A stretch of 64,000 nucleotides of DNA from Paraflavitalea pollutisoli (GCF_029360705.1 NZ_JARKMX010000002.1:434001-498000), one strand, 5' to 3'; shown: positions 9,878 through 18,711, counted from the first letter of the stretch. A program made the numbers and translations. Notes: generated by a model not told the origin, from the sequence alone.

Positions 9878-11431
9878 ATGAAAAAGTTATTATTCGTTAC
9901 TACCACCATAGTCGCAGTGGCCATTGCCCTGCCAATCGCCTGCTCCAAAGATGTAAAAGGCCGTACCGACGACCTGCCCGCCTTGCAGCCCGCCAAAACC
10001 GATATCGAGGGAGGCACCTGGAAGCCCGTATTGCTGGCCGCCGCGAATGAATTTTCCGTGCCGGTACCGTCAGCCACCACCACACCGGATTACATCGCAC
10101 AGATCAATGAGATCAAGACCTGGCAGGCCGACCTCACCAGCGACGAAAAAGCTATTGTAAAATACTGGAGCGCCGGCGCGATCCTGCGTTGGAATGAGAT
10201 ATTGCGCGAACTGGTGGCCAAGCACAACCTGCCCCCCTATCAAAATGCCGACGGCACCTATCCGGCGCCCAACGCCAACAACCCGTTGGCCTATCCATTC
10301 TTTCCCTTTGCCAACCCTCCTTACGCTGCACGTGCTTATGCGTATGTAAGCGCCGCCCAATACGATGCCCTGGTGGCAGCCTGGCACTATAAGAAACTGT
10401 ACAACCGGCAAGCGCCTTACAAGGTCGATGCGACGGTACAGGTATTGGTACCACAAACCGACCTGCCCTCCTATCCATCGGAAGATGCCGTGGTAGTTGG
10501 TGCCGCCGTGGAGATGCTGAAACTACTCTTCCCCGGCGACCAGGATTTCATTCAAGGGAAAGCAGAAGAACACAAACGTGCCCGCCTCATCGCCGGTGCC
10601 AACGTGCGCAGCGATATAGAAGCCGGTGAAGCACTCGGCAAAGCGGTAGCCCAAAAGTTCGTGACCCGCGCCCGGGGCGACCGGGCAGGTACAGCCGGTG
10701 GCAATGCCACACTCTGGAAGAAACTGGAAACAGATTGCGAAGCACGCGGAGAGAAACCCTGGTACAGCCTCGAGACACCCAAACGTCCGCCTATGTTACC
10801 GGTATTTGGTGTTGTAAAGCCTTTCCTCTTCGACTCACTCACGGCGGTGTCTTTACGTCCCGGTCCGCCACCACTCACCGGCAGCGAAAAAATGAAGCAT
10901 GAAACCAATGAGATCTACGAATACGTCAACAATCCTACGCGCGAACGCCTGCGCATCGTGCACTTCTGGGCCGATGGTGCGGGTACGTATACCCCTCCGG
11001 GTCACTGGGACGCTATTGCCGCCGAAGATTTCATCACCAAGAACTACAGCGAGATCCGCTGGGCGCGCAACATGGCCTTGCTCAACATGTCACTCATGGA
11101 TGCGGCCATCGTATGCTGGGATACCAAGTATTATTATTTCAACCCACGCCCCACACAACTGGATCCCAAGATCAAAACGCTGACGGGCATTCCCAATTTC
11201 CCGGCTTATATCTCCGGCCACTCCACCTTTAGTGGAGCTGCCGCCGCCATCCTCTCACACCTGGTGCCAGAAAGAGCCAGCGCTTACCAGGCAATGGCCA
11301 GCGAGGCATCTATGTCGCGTATGTACGGCGGTATACATTATCGCGCTGATTGTGAAGTGGGACTGGAAGTAGGCAAGAAGATCGGCAACTATGCAGCAGA
11401 ACGGGCCAAGACCGATGGTGCCGGTAATTAA
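9878..11431 (+). CDS. Vanadium-dependent haloperoxidase/PAP2-type lipoprotein (second copy)
   Basis: A 517-residue lipoprotein. The ATG at 9878 gives the signal MKKLLFVTTTIVAVAIALPIAC with a lipobox Cys; an open frame upstream at 9734 only overlaps the previous gene. The C-terminal half has the complete PAP2/haloperoxidase signature: K-x6-RP (KYYYFNPRP), ISGHSTFSGAAA and SR-x5-H-x3-D (SRMYGGIHYRAD). It is about 70 residues longer than the first copy and differs widely outside the motifs, so these are paralogues of old divergence or different substrates, not a recent duplication. It is one base from the preceding barrel gene and 21 bp from the TonB receptor, which ties it to an outer-membrane uptake function. 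Haloperoxidase versus phosphatase activity is open. Confidence 0.88.
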   Translation: MKKLLFVTTTIVAVAIALPIACSKDVKGRTDDLPALQPAKTDIEGGTWKPVLLAAANEFSVPVPSATTTPDYIAQINEIKTWQADLTSDEKAIVKYWSAGAILRWNEILRELVAKHNLPPYQNADGTYPAPNANNPLAYPFFPFANPPYAARAYAYVSAAQYDALVAAWHYKKLYNRQAPYKVDATVQVLVPQTDLPSYPSEDAVVVGAAVEMLKLLFPGDQDFIQGKAEEHKRARLIAGANVRSDIEAGEALGKAVAQKFVTRARGDRAGTAGGNATLWKKLETDCEARGEKPWYSLETPKRPPMLPVFGVVKPFLFDSLTAVSLRPGPPPLTGSEKMKHETNEIYEYVNNPTRERLRIVHFWADGAGTYTPPGHWDAIAAEDFITKNYSEIRWARNMALLNMSLMDAAIVCWDTKYYYFNPRPTQLDPKIKTLTGIPNFPAYISGHSTFSGAAAAILSHLVPERASAYQAMASEASMSRMYGGIHYRADCEVGLEVGKKIGNYAAERAKTDGAGN

Positions 11432-11452
11432 ACCCAAACACCAGAGCGAATA

Positions 11453-13693
11453 ATGATATTGACTAAACATATTCTTTCCTGTAGCACCACAAGGCACCTG
11501 CTCTTAGGAGCAGGCTGCCTTTGTTCCCAACTGGTAATGGCACAAGACCACACCAGGACCGATACCCTCAAGGCCAAAACACTCGATAGCATCACCGTCA
11601 TCGCCCGGTTGCAACAGGGTGTGGTACAAACATTGTCTTCCATCCACGGCACCTATATGTATGGAGCACGGAAGACGGAGGTCATCAACCTCGACAAACT
11701 CGATGTGAACCGTACGGATAATAATCCCCGCCAGCTGTTTGCCAAAATACCCGGTGTATTTGTGTACGAGAACGACGGCACGGGCAACCAGGTCAATATC
11801 GCCACCCGCGGCCTCACCGCCCACCGTTCGTGGGAGATGAATGTGCGGCATAATGACGTCATGACCAACTCCGACCTGTATGGCTATCCGGCCAGCCACT
11901 TCAATGCGCCTACCGAATCCATCGAGCGCATCGAACTGGTGCGGGGCAGCGGCGCTTTGCAATACGGCGCCCAGTTTGGGGGTATGGTCAATTACATTAC
12001 CAAAGAAGGAGATAGCAGCCGCAAGATCAGTTTCGAAACACAGAACGCTGCCGGTTCTTATGGCCTGCTCAGCACCTATAATGCCATTGGTGGCAAGGTT
12101 AACAAGCTGCAGTATTATGCCTATGTGAATTACCGAAAGTCTGACGGCTACCGCGAGAACAGCGAATACCGTTATGTAGCTACCCATGCTCACCTGACTT
12201 ATCATTTTACAAACAGGTTGCGCCTGCGGGCCGAATACAACCTGATGGACTACCGCAACCACGTGAACGGGGGATTGACTGATGCCCAGTTCAATGCCAA
12301 CCCGCGGCAGTCTACGCGTACGAGAAACTACTACAGCCCCACCATCCATGTTCCCTCGCTGCGATTGGACTACGATATCAGCAAGAACACGTCGATCAAC
12401 TTCATCAGTTCGGCCATACTGGGTTCACGCAACAGTGTGCAGTTCATCGCCCTCAGCACCGTGAAAGACACTTTCAATACCACGCTGGGCAGCTATAACC
12501 CACGCCAGGTAGACATCGATCAATACCACAGTTATGCGCAGGAGTTGCGGGTGAGGCACAGCTATAAACTGTTCAGCAAACCATCTACCGTCGTAGCCGG
12601 TGTACGCTACATCAACAACGACCTGCACCGCATGCAATTGGGCAAGGGTACTACCGGGTTCGATTACGACCTCAGCCTGACCGATCCGCAATGGGGCAGG
12701 GACCTTCATTTCAAAACGCAGAACGTATCGCTCTTTGCCGAAAACATGTTGCAGTTGTCGAGGCAGTGGTTGCTGACGGCGGGTATACGCTACGAGAACG
12801 GGGAGACCCGTATGAATGGCACCATCAAGAACTACACAGCAGGGGAGATCCCTGTCAACATTCCGCATCGCTTTGTTTTGCTGGGTGCCGGGTTGCAATA
12901 CCAACCCAGCAGTACTTTAACTGTATTTGCCAACTGGGCACAGGCTTACCGGCCAGTAATCTTTGCCGACATCATCCCCACCAGCAACCTCAATAAGATT
13001 GATCATAATATCAAGGATGCCAGCGGCAGCAATGCCGAGCTGGGTGTCCGTGGCCGCATCAGCCAGTACCTGCATTTCGACCTCACCCTGTTCAATATGA
13101 ACTACGGCAACCGGGTGGGCAACATGGCCCAGGTCCAGAACAACCAAACCTATCTGCTGCGCACCAATATTGGCGACGCCACCACGCGGGGTGCAGAACT
13201 GTATGTAGAATTCCAGCCACTGGCCTGGCTTAGCGGATACCGCTCCCCCTTCCAGCTTTCGGTATTTACTTCCACAGCCTATATCCATGCACGCTATAAG
13301 AACGGGCAGGCTACTGTAAATGGTGCCAACATCGATGTAACCGGTAACTGGATCGAAACGACGCCCAACTGGATCAGCCGCAACGGCGTGCAAATGGGAT
13401 ATCGGGGATTATCTGCCACGGTACAGTACAGCATTACCGGCAAGTCTTATGCGGACGCACTCAATACGGTGCAGCCCAATGCCAGCGGCACCATTGGCCT
13501 GGTACCTGGCTACCAGCTGGTTGACCTCAACCTCACCTGGCGGTTTGCCAAACATTACAATGTGAAATGCTCCCTGAACAATCTTTTCGACAAACAATAT
13601 TTTACAGAGCGTCCTCCATTCTTCCCCGGCCCAGGCGGTATATACCCGTCTGATGGCCGTTCGATCATTTTCTCCATCGGCGCTTCTCTGTAA
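11453..13693 (+). CDS. TonB-dependent receptor, ferric-dicitrate (FecA)-like
   Basis: A 746-residue outer-membrane active transporter. After a signal peptide ending about residue 31 (MAQ), it shows a short TonB-box-like region (LDSITVIARL, residues 44-53), a plug domain (about 70-180, with QLFAKIPGVFVYENDGTGNQVNIATRG reading as the classical plug motif and RIELVRGSGALQYG), and a 22-strand barrel ending in ASL with FDKQYFTERPP shortly before. It lacks the N-terminal carboxypeptidase-regulatory-like domain found in SusC proteins and no SusD partner follows, so this is a siderophore/metal type receptor, not a glycan one. It is the last gene of the haloperoxidase-barrel operon and precedes a strong terminator. 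Substrate unknown; iron chelates or a phosphorylated ligand are possible. Confidence 0.88.
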   Translation: MILTKHILSCSTTRHLLLGAGCLCSQLVMAQDHTRTDTLKAKTLDSITVIARLQQGVVQTLSSIHGTYMYGARKTEVINLDKLDVNRTDNNPRQLFAKIPGVFVYENDGTGNQVNIATRGLTAHRSWEMNVRHNDVMTNSDLYGYPASHFNAPTESIERIELVRGSGALQYGAQFGGMVNYITKEGDSSRKISFETQNAAGSYGLLSTYNAIGGKVNKLQYYAYVNYRKSDGYRENSEYRYVATHAHLTYHFTNRLRLRAEYNLMDYRNHVNGGLTDAQFNANPRQSTRTRNYYSPTIHVPSLRLDYDISKNTSINFISSAILGSRNSVQFIALSTVKDTFNTTLGSYNPRQVDIDQYHSYAQELRVRHSYKLFSKPSTVVAGVRYINNDLHRMQLGKGTTGFDYDLSLTDPQWGRDLHFKTQNVSLFAENMLQLSRQWLLTAGIRYENGETRMNGTIKNYTAGEIPVNIPHRFVLLGAGLQYQPSSTLTVFANWAQAYRPVIFADIIPTSNLNKIDHNIKDASGSNAELGVRGRISQYLHFDLTLFNMNYGNRVGNMAQVQNNQTYLLRTNIGDATTRGAELYVEFQPLAWLSGYRSPFQLSVFTSTAYIHARYKNGQATVNGANIDVTGNWIETTPNWISRNGVQMGYRGLSATVQYSITGKSYADALNTVQPNASGTIGLVPGYQLVDLNLTWRFAKHYNVKCSLNNLFDKQYFTERPPFFPGPGGIYPSDGRSIIFSIGASL

Positions 13694-13730
13694 TAAACGA
13701 CGTAATTAGTCTTAGTTAGTTATAAATGGT

Positions 13731-13760
13731 CACCCCCGTTTCTACGGGGGTGTATTTTTT
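13731..13760 (+). terminator. Rho-independent terminator after the TonB receptor
   Basis: Perfect 9-bp stem CACCCCCGT (13731-13739) and ACGGGGGTG (13744-13752) with a TTCT loop, followed by TATTTTTT. It lies 38 bp after the receptor stop codon and closes the haloperoxidase/TonB operon. Confidence 0.93.
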
Positions 13761-13806
13761 GTAGGAGATATATTGCTTAATTTAGAACCATCCAAACCGG
13801 TCGGTT

Positions 13807-15414
13807 ATGAAGAAAACGATAGGATTGATCTCCTTGATGGGGTTTGTATTGCTCGCTACTGCCCAGTTGCCGGCATCCCCCGATAAGATCTATGGCGATC
13901 TGTTTCACCAGGTACAGATGAGTAAGATCTTTCCCGACGGAAAAACATTCGTGGACTGTATCCCCAAGCGCGCTCCCAAAGACATCATGTATGATTACGG
14001 GATGCGAAAAGGCCCGCAGTTTGACCTGAAGAAATTCGTGGAGGAAAACTTCGAACTACCACATACCCCACAACTGAACTATATCACCCGGGAGAAAGAT
14101 GTAGTCATGCACATCAGGAACCTATGGGGTGTATTGAAACGCGAACCCGATATTACGCCCGGCGCACCGCCCATGGGCGCCCAGGCCCGGGAAGGCACCT
14201 CGCTCTTACCACTTCCTTATCCTTACATCGTACCCGGTGGCCGCTTCCGCGAGGTTTATTACTGGGATTCTTATTTCACGCTGCTGGGACTGAAAGAAAG
14301 CGGGGAAAATGTCATGGTCGAAAACATGGTCAGGAATTTCGCGTACCTGATCGACACCTATGGCCATATTCCCAATGGCAACCGCAGTTATTACCTCAGT
14401 CGTTCACAGCCTCCTTTCTTTGCCCTGATGGTCGAATTGCTGGCCGAGATCAAAGGCGACTCCATCTACACCACCTTTCTGCCTGCGCTGGAAAAAGAAT
14501 ACCAGTTCTGGATGGAAGGCGCACAGAAGCTAAAACCCGGTCAGGCCGCGCGGCGGGTAGTGAAGTTGAAAGACGGCACGGTCATGAACCGCTATTGGGA
14601 TGACAGTCCGACCCCACGCCCTGAAAGCTACCGCGAAGACGTAGAGACCGCCAATAAGACCAAACGCCCCAAAACGGAAGTGTATACGCACCTGCGTGCC
14701 GGTGCTGAGAGTGGCATCGACTTCAGCAGCCGCTGGCTGGCAGATGGTAAAACACTTACTTCGATACAAACGACCGACTACATTCCCGTAGACCTCAACG
14801 CCCTGCTCTACAAACTGGAGATCGTGATGACCAAGGCCTATGTGGTGAAACATGCCGATAGCCTGTCGGCCGTATTCCGGAAGATCTCGGAGAAAAGAGC
14901 ACTGTCCATCGACAAATATTGCTGGAACAACAAGCTCAACTTCTATGTCGATTATAATTTCCGCACGCTGAAACAATCTACCATCATATCGCCTGCCGGC
15001 ATGTATCCCTTTTGTGTGTATACGCGCAAGCTCGATTACATGAGCCTGTTGGCCCGCCGGGCGGGCGCCGTGGTACGTGAGCAGCTGCTACGGGATGGTG
15101 GCGTACAAACCACCGCCCATGCTACCGGTGAACAGTGGGATGCCCCCAATGGCTGGGCGCCCCTGCAGTGGATGACTATCTGGGGACTTGATCGTTGTGG
15201 TCAGCGCGAGCTGGCCCGCGATATCGCCGACCGCTGGATGAAACTCAACATCGAAGTGTTTCAGCGCACCGGCAAACTCATGGAGAAATACAATGTAGTT
15301 GATACCAAGCTGGAAGCCGGTGGGGGAGAATATGCGGGACAGGATGGTTTTGGCTGGACCAACGGTGTATTACTTAAACTCATCAGCAAATACGGAATGC
15401 CCAAAGAACAATAA
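13807..15414 (+). CDS. treA: Exported alpha,alpha-trehalase (GH37)
   Basis: A 535-residue glycoside hydrolase that splits trehalose into two glucose units in the periplasm. It has a signal peptide (cleavage about residue 20, LLATAQ) and both GH37 signatures: PGGRFREVYYWDSYF (about 142-156) and QWDAPNGWAPLQW (about 445-457). The acid Asp is in AGAESGIDFSSRW and the base Glu in LMEKYNVV, both intact, with the Gly-rich GGGEYAGQDGFGW loop. Length fits periplasmic TreA. It overlaps the next gene by one base (TAATG). A polar effect from the upstream operon is unlikely because of the terminator at 13731. Confidence 0.95.
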   Translation: MKKTIGLISLMGFVLLATAQLPASPDKIYGDLFHQVQMSKIFPDGKTFVDCIPKRAPKDIMYDYGMRKGPQFDLKKFVEENFELPHTPQLNYITREKDVVMHIRNLWGVLKREPDITPGAPPMGAQAREGTSLLPLPYPYIVPGGRFREVYYWDSYFTLLGLKESGENVMVENMVRNFAYLIDTYGHIPNGNRSYYLSRSQPPFFALMVELLAEIKGDSIYTTFLPALEKEYQFWMEGAQKLKPGQAARRVVKLKDGTVMNRYWDDSPTPRPESYREDVETANKTKRPKTEVYTHLRAGAESGIDFSSRWLADGKTLTSIQTTDYIPVDLNALLYKLEIVMTKAYVVKHADSLSAVFRKISEKRALSIDKYCWNNKLNFYVDYNFRTLKQSTIISPAGMYPFCVYTRKLDYMSLLARRAGAVVREQLLRDGGVQTTAHATGEQWDAPNGWAPLQWMTIWGLDRCGQRELARDIADRWMKLNIEVFQRTGKLMEKYNVVDTKLEAGGGEYAGQDGFGWTNGVLLKLISKYGMPKEQ

Positions 15415-15944
15415 TGAAACAGTACTTATTAACCCTGATCCTTTTTCTGGCCGCCTTTACCAGCTTCGCACAAAATAAACACTCCTTTCCAAAAGATTTT
15501 ATCGGCCATTGGCAGGGCACGTTGCATTGGTATTCGCAGGGGGCGGATACGCCTAAAACGGTCAATATGGAGCTCACCGTGCGGCCTCATCCCGACAGCG
15601 CCGGCCAATATACCTGGCATATCGTGTACGGTAAGCCGGGGCAGGATAGCCGCCCTTATGTGTTGAAACCGGTGGATGTGGCGAAGGGGCATTGGGTGAT
15701 CGATGAGGTCAATGGCATTGTGCTCGACCAATACTGGATCGGTGGCAAGTTTGCCGGCGCTTTTACGGTGGGTACGGTCACCATTCTCAACAGCTACTGG
15801 ATCGAAAATGGTCAGCTACAGGTAGAATTCTACTCCCACCCGCCCAAGCCATTGGCCACCACCGGTAAAGGCACGGAAGACTCACCGACCGTCGACAGCT
15901 ACCAGATCAGGTCGTACCAGCGGGCTGTGCTCAGCAAAAAATGA
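15414..15944 (+). CDS. Small exported protein of unknown function
   Basis: A 176-residue protein with a clear signal peptide (MKQYLLTLILFLAAFTSFAQ). The mature part begins with a lipocalin/calycin-like opening (FPKDFIGHWQGTLHWY) and continues as likely beta strands (VNMELTVRPH, YTWHIVYG, KGHWVIDEVNGIVLDQYWIG, VTILNSYWI, LQVEFYSH). This pattern suggests a small beta-barrel that binds a ligand, but I cannot name the family. It overlaps the trehalase stop by one base and its own stop overlaps an ATGA of the next frame, so it belongs to the same transcript as trehalase. Confidence 0.7.
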   Translation: MKQYLLTLILFLAAFTSFAQNKHSFPKDFIGHWQGTLHWYSQGADTPKTVNMELTVRPHPDSAGQYTWHIVYGKPGQDSRPYVLKPVDVAKGHWVIDEVNGIVLDQYWIGGKFAGAFTVGTVTILNSYWIENGQLQVEFYSHPPKPLATTGKGTEDSPTVDSYQIRSYQRAVLSKK

Positions 15945-15976
15945 GACAAACAGTTACCTTCGCACAAATTTTTACC

Positions 15977-16798
15977 ATGACCCGCTGGATAATCTGTTGT
16001 CTTTTGCCCCTTGTGTTTGTTGGTTGCTCGCCCAATAATGTGGATGTAGAGAATGACCTGAAGCAGTATTTTGACGCGAACAAAGTAACCGGCACCTTCG
16101 GCATGTTTGACAATGGCCAGGGTCGTTTTTCAGTCTACAACCTGCCCCGGTTTACCGATAGCGTGTACCTGCCCGCCTCGACTTTCAAGATCATCAACTC
16201 CCTGATCGGTCTCGAAACCGGACAAGCGCTGGATAGCTCTACCATTATCAACTGGGATGGCATCGACCGTGGCCGGCCCGAGTGCAACCGCAACATGAGC
16301 ATGAGAGATGCCTTCCGCATTTCCTGCCCACCATGGTACCAGGAGCTGGCCCGCCGCATCGGCAAACCCGCCATGCAGAAATGGATCGACACCCTGGGCT
16401 ATGCACAGCGCTATGGCAAGTTTACCATTGGCAACAACCTCGATACGTTCTGGCTCGACAACAGCGCCAAAGTAACGGCTGATGAAGAATTGGGCATCGC
16501 CAAAAAGCTCTACTTCGACCAACTCCCTTTCCAGAAAAGATCACAACGCATTGTACGTGATATGATGCTTTGGGAAACAGACGCCAACTATCACCTTTCG
16601 TACAAAACAGGCTGGGGTTTCACCGAAAAAGGCAATGCCCTCGGTTGGATCGTAGGCTGGATCGAAGAGAACCAACACCCTTACTTTTTCGTGTTGCAGA
16701 TAGAATCGAACGACCACAACTTCGATATGGCGCCCGTACGCATCAAGATGCTGAAAGACATCCTGAAACACAAGGGGTTCATGGAAGGCAAGCGTTAA
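15977..16798 (+). CDS. Class D beta-lactamase (OXA)-like lipoprotein
   Basis: A 273-residue serine hydrolase of the penicillin-binding/class D beta-lactamase fold. I choose ATG 15977, which yields a lipoprotein signal (TRWIICCLLPLVFVGC), in preference to ATG 15941, which overlaps the previous stop; a TACCTTCG promoter-like box lies just upstream of 15977. Seen motifs: the nucleophile box S-x-x-K in PASTFKI, a second box SCPPWYQEL where OXA enzymes have SxV, YGK where they have YGN, FWLDNS, YKTGWGF (the KTG box) and GWIVGWIE. Two of the accessory boxes are therefore altered, so hydrolysis of beta-lactams is not assured. Lipidation would hold it at the membrane. No regulator sits beside it. Confidence 0.85.
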   Translation: MTRWIICCLLPLVFVGCSPNNVDVENDLKQYFDANKVTGTFGMFDNGQGRFSVYNLPRFTDSVYLPASTFKIINSLIGLETGQALDSSTIINWDGIDRGRPECNRNMSMRDAFRISCPPWYQELARRIGKPAMQKWIDTLGYAQRYGKFTIGNNLDTFWLDNSAKVTADEELGIAKKLYFDQLPFQKRSQRIVRDMMLWETDANYHLSYKTGWGFTEKGNALGWIVGWIEENQHPYFFVLQIESNDHNFDMAPVRIKMLKDILKHKGFMEGKR

Positions 16799-16974
16799 TG
16801 ACTTGACAGAACCGGCCCGGTGATCCCAGGAATACCTGGTTTGTAGGATTGGCTACCTGACTCGTCTGCTTAAGCCATTAGCTGGCATGCCAGCGCGACG
16901 ATCTGTTCTACCAGTTTAGCTCCCGCCCCTACCTGCCCGCGCCGAGCTCGATTCAACAAATAATTAGCATTCCC

Positions 16975-17008
16975 GAAGGCTTTCAATAACTTGAAAGCCT
17001 TCTCTTTA
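16975..17008 (+). terminator. Strong hairpin terminator, 177 bp from the nearest upstream gene
   Basis: Perfect 12-bp stem GAAGGCTTTCAA (16975-16986) and TTGAAAGCCTTC (16991-17002) with TAAC loop, followed by TCTTTAT. It is well separated from the beta-lactamase-like stop (16798), leaving a 177-nt stretch between gene and hairpin. Confidence 0.8.
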
Positions 17009-17062
17009 TGGGAAATAAGTACTACATTTCCAATCTGGTTTGATTATTGATCTAACCCCTTC

Positions 17063-18070
17063 GTGAACGTGGAACTTCGATTTCAACATATAGAATATCT
17101 GATTGGGCTGGCGGGCATACCGCTGGTCATTGCCCTGTTTTTGTGGGTGCTTCGCTGGAAGAAAAAGACCGCCCGGAAGATCGGCGACGAACAGCTGGTC
17201 AGGCAGCTCACCGGCAGCTATTCCCCCAAAAACTTCCTCTTCAAATTCCTGTTGCTGGCGGTATCGCTGGCAGCCATCATTACCGGTGCCGCCAACCTGC
17301 AGCAGCCTGGACCCATGGAGCAGGTGCAGCGCAAAGGGGTGGATGTAGCCATTGCCCTCGACGTGAGTAAGAGTATGCTGGCGGATGATATCAAACCCAG
17401 TCGCCTCGACCGGGCCAAGCAAATGGTGCTCAAACTGATGGAGCAATTGCCCGACGACCGGATCGCCCTGGTGCTGTTTGCCGGCAGGGCCTATATGCAA
17501 ATGCCGCTGACCACCGATCACAGCGCTGCCCGTATGTTTGTGCAGCAGGCGAGCCCCGATGTAGTACCCGCACAGGGTACGGTGATCACCGAAGCGCTCC
17601 GCATGAGCAACACCGCCTTCAACAGTAAAGAAAGAAAGTATAAATCCATCATCCTGATCACCGACGGCGAAGACCACGACCCCGGGGCCGTTCCCCTCGC
17701 CCAGCAGTTGACGGAAGACGGCGTGATGATCAATACCATTGGGATCGGATCGCCCGAAGGCGCCCCCATCCCGGACCCTGCCACCGGCGACTTCAAGAAA
17801 GACCAGCAGGGCAATACCGTGATCACCAAACTCAATGAACCTGAGTTGCAGCAACTGGCTGCAGCCACCAAAGGCATCTACCTGCGACTTTCGAATATCG
17901 AAGAAGCGGTAAAAGCCCTGAAAGACCAGTTGGCTACCATCGAATCGACTTCCATGGACGATAGCGCTTTCAAGAACTTCAAGAATTATTTTCCCTGGTT
18001 CCTGGGCGCCGCCCTGGTATTGCTGGTATTGGAATTCTTTTACCCCGAAAGAAAACGTGTAGCCCCATGA
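17063..18070 (+). CDS. VWA-domain membrane protein (BatA/BatB type)
   Basis: A 335-residue inner-membrane protein starting with GTG. Two N-terminal membrane segments (LIGLAGIPLVIALFLWVLRW, residues about 13-32; FKFLLLAVSLAAIITGAANL, about 55-75) precede a von Willebrand A domain (about 92-285) with an intact metal-ion-dependent adhesion site: DVSKS (DxSxS), a Thr in QGTVITEAL and DGEDHD. A C-terminal membrane helix (FLGAALVLLVLEFFYP) ends the protein. This is the BatA/BatB layout. Bat proteins are linked to MoxR AAA+ chaperones and to aerotolerance in Bacteroides, mechanism unclear. The stop overlaps the start of the TPR gene (ATGA), but no MoxR, DUF58, second VWA or BatD gene is adjacent. 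Confidence 0.87.
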   Translation: MNVELRFQHIEYLIGLAGIPLVIALFLWVLRWKKKTARKIGDEQLVRQLTGSYSPKNFLFKFLLLAVSLAAIITGAANLQQPGPMEQVQRKGVDVAIALDVSKSMLADDIKPSRLDRAKQMVLKLMEQLPDDRIALVLFAGRAYMQMPLTTDHSAARMFVQQASPDVVPAQGTVITEALRMSNTAFNSKERKYKSIILITDGEDHDPGAVPLAQQLTEDGVMINTIGIGSPEGAPIPDPATGDFKKDQQGNTVITKLNEPELQQLAAATKGIYLRLSNIEEAVKALKDQLATIESTSMDDSAFKNFKNYFPWFLGAALVLLVLEFFYPERKRVAP

Positions 18071-18711
18071 ACAGGTCATTAACCATCACCCTGGCATTGG
18101 CCCTTTGCACGGCCGCCACACAGGCGCAGACCGAGAACAAGGCCATTCGCTCAGCCAATAAACTGTACAAAGAAGGCAAGTTCGAAGAAGCCCTGCCTCA
18201 GTACGAGAAAGCGTTGTCGCTGAACCCGGGCAACCCGGTGGGCCACTACAATATCGGCAATGCGCGTTTCCGCAAAGATGATTTCGCGAATGCCGTGAAA
18301 GACTTCGATACCGCTGCGGCAGCCGCTACGACCAACGAACTCAAACAACGGTCTACCTATAACAAGGGCGTCGCCCTGACCAAACAGAAAAAGCTGCAGG
18401 AAAGCATCGAGGCCTACAAGCAAGCCCTCCGCCTCGATCCGCAGGATGCGATCACCCGCTACAACCTGGAGAAAGCCCTGTCGGAGCTGAAAAAGCAGCA
18501 GCAACAAAACCAACAGCAGCAAAAGCAGCAGGAGCAGGACCAGAAAAAAGACCAGAAGCAGCAGAAACCGCAGCCACAGCCGCAACCCAAGCTCGACAAG
18601 AAGAAGATAGAGCAGTTCCTCAAGTCGCTCGAGCAGAAGGAGCAGGAAGTGCAGCGTAAAATGCAGCAAAACAAGACCCGCGCCGCCAGCCAACCCGAAA
18701 AGGACTGGTAG
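18067..18711 (+). CDS. Exported TPR protein (BatC-like)
   Basis: A 214-residue protein with a signal peptide (MNRSLTITLALALCTAATQAQ) and about three tetratricopeptide repeats (residues 25-140: NKLYKEGKFEEALPQYEKALSL, then GNARFRKDDFANAVKDFDTA, and KGVALTKQKKLQESIEAYKQALRL). The tail (about 143-214) is a low-complexity Gln/Lys/Pro stretch. Its start overlaps the VWA gene stop by four bases, so the two are translationally coupled and probably form a periplasm-facing complex. This matches BatC next to BatB. The Gln-rich tail is probably a flexible or coiled-coil contact region. Confidence 0.85.
   Translation: MNRSLTITLALALCTAATQAQTENKAIRSANKLYKEGKFEEALPQYEKALSLNPGNPVGHYNIGNARFRKDDFANAVKDFDTAAAAATTNELKQRSTYNKGVALTKQKKLQESIEAYKQALRLDPQDAITRYNLEKALSELKKQQQQNQQQQKQQEQDQKKDQKQQKPQPQPQPKLDKKKIEQFLKSLEQKEQEVQRKMQQNKTRAASQPEKDW

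Noticed and set aside
11453-15414. Polysaccharide utilisation locus joining the TonB receptor and trehalase
   Set aside because: No SusD homologue, the receptor lacks the N-terminal domain of SusC proteins, and a strong terminator at 13731-13760 separates it from trehalase.
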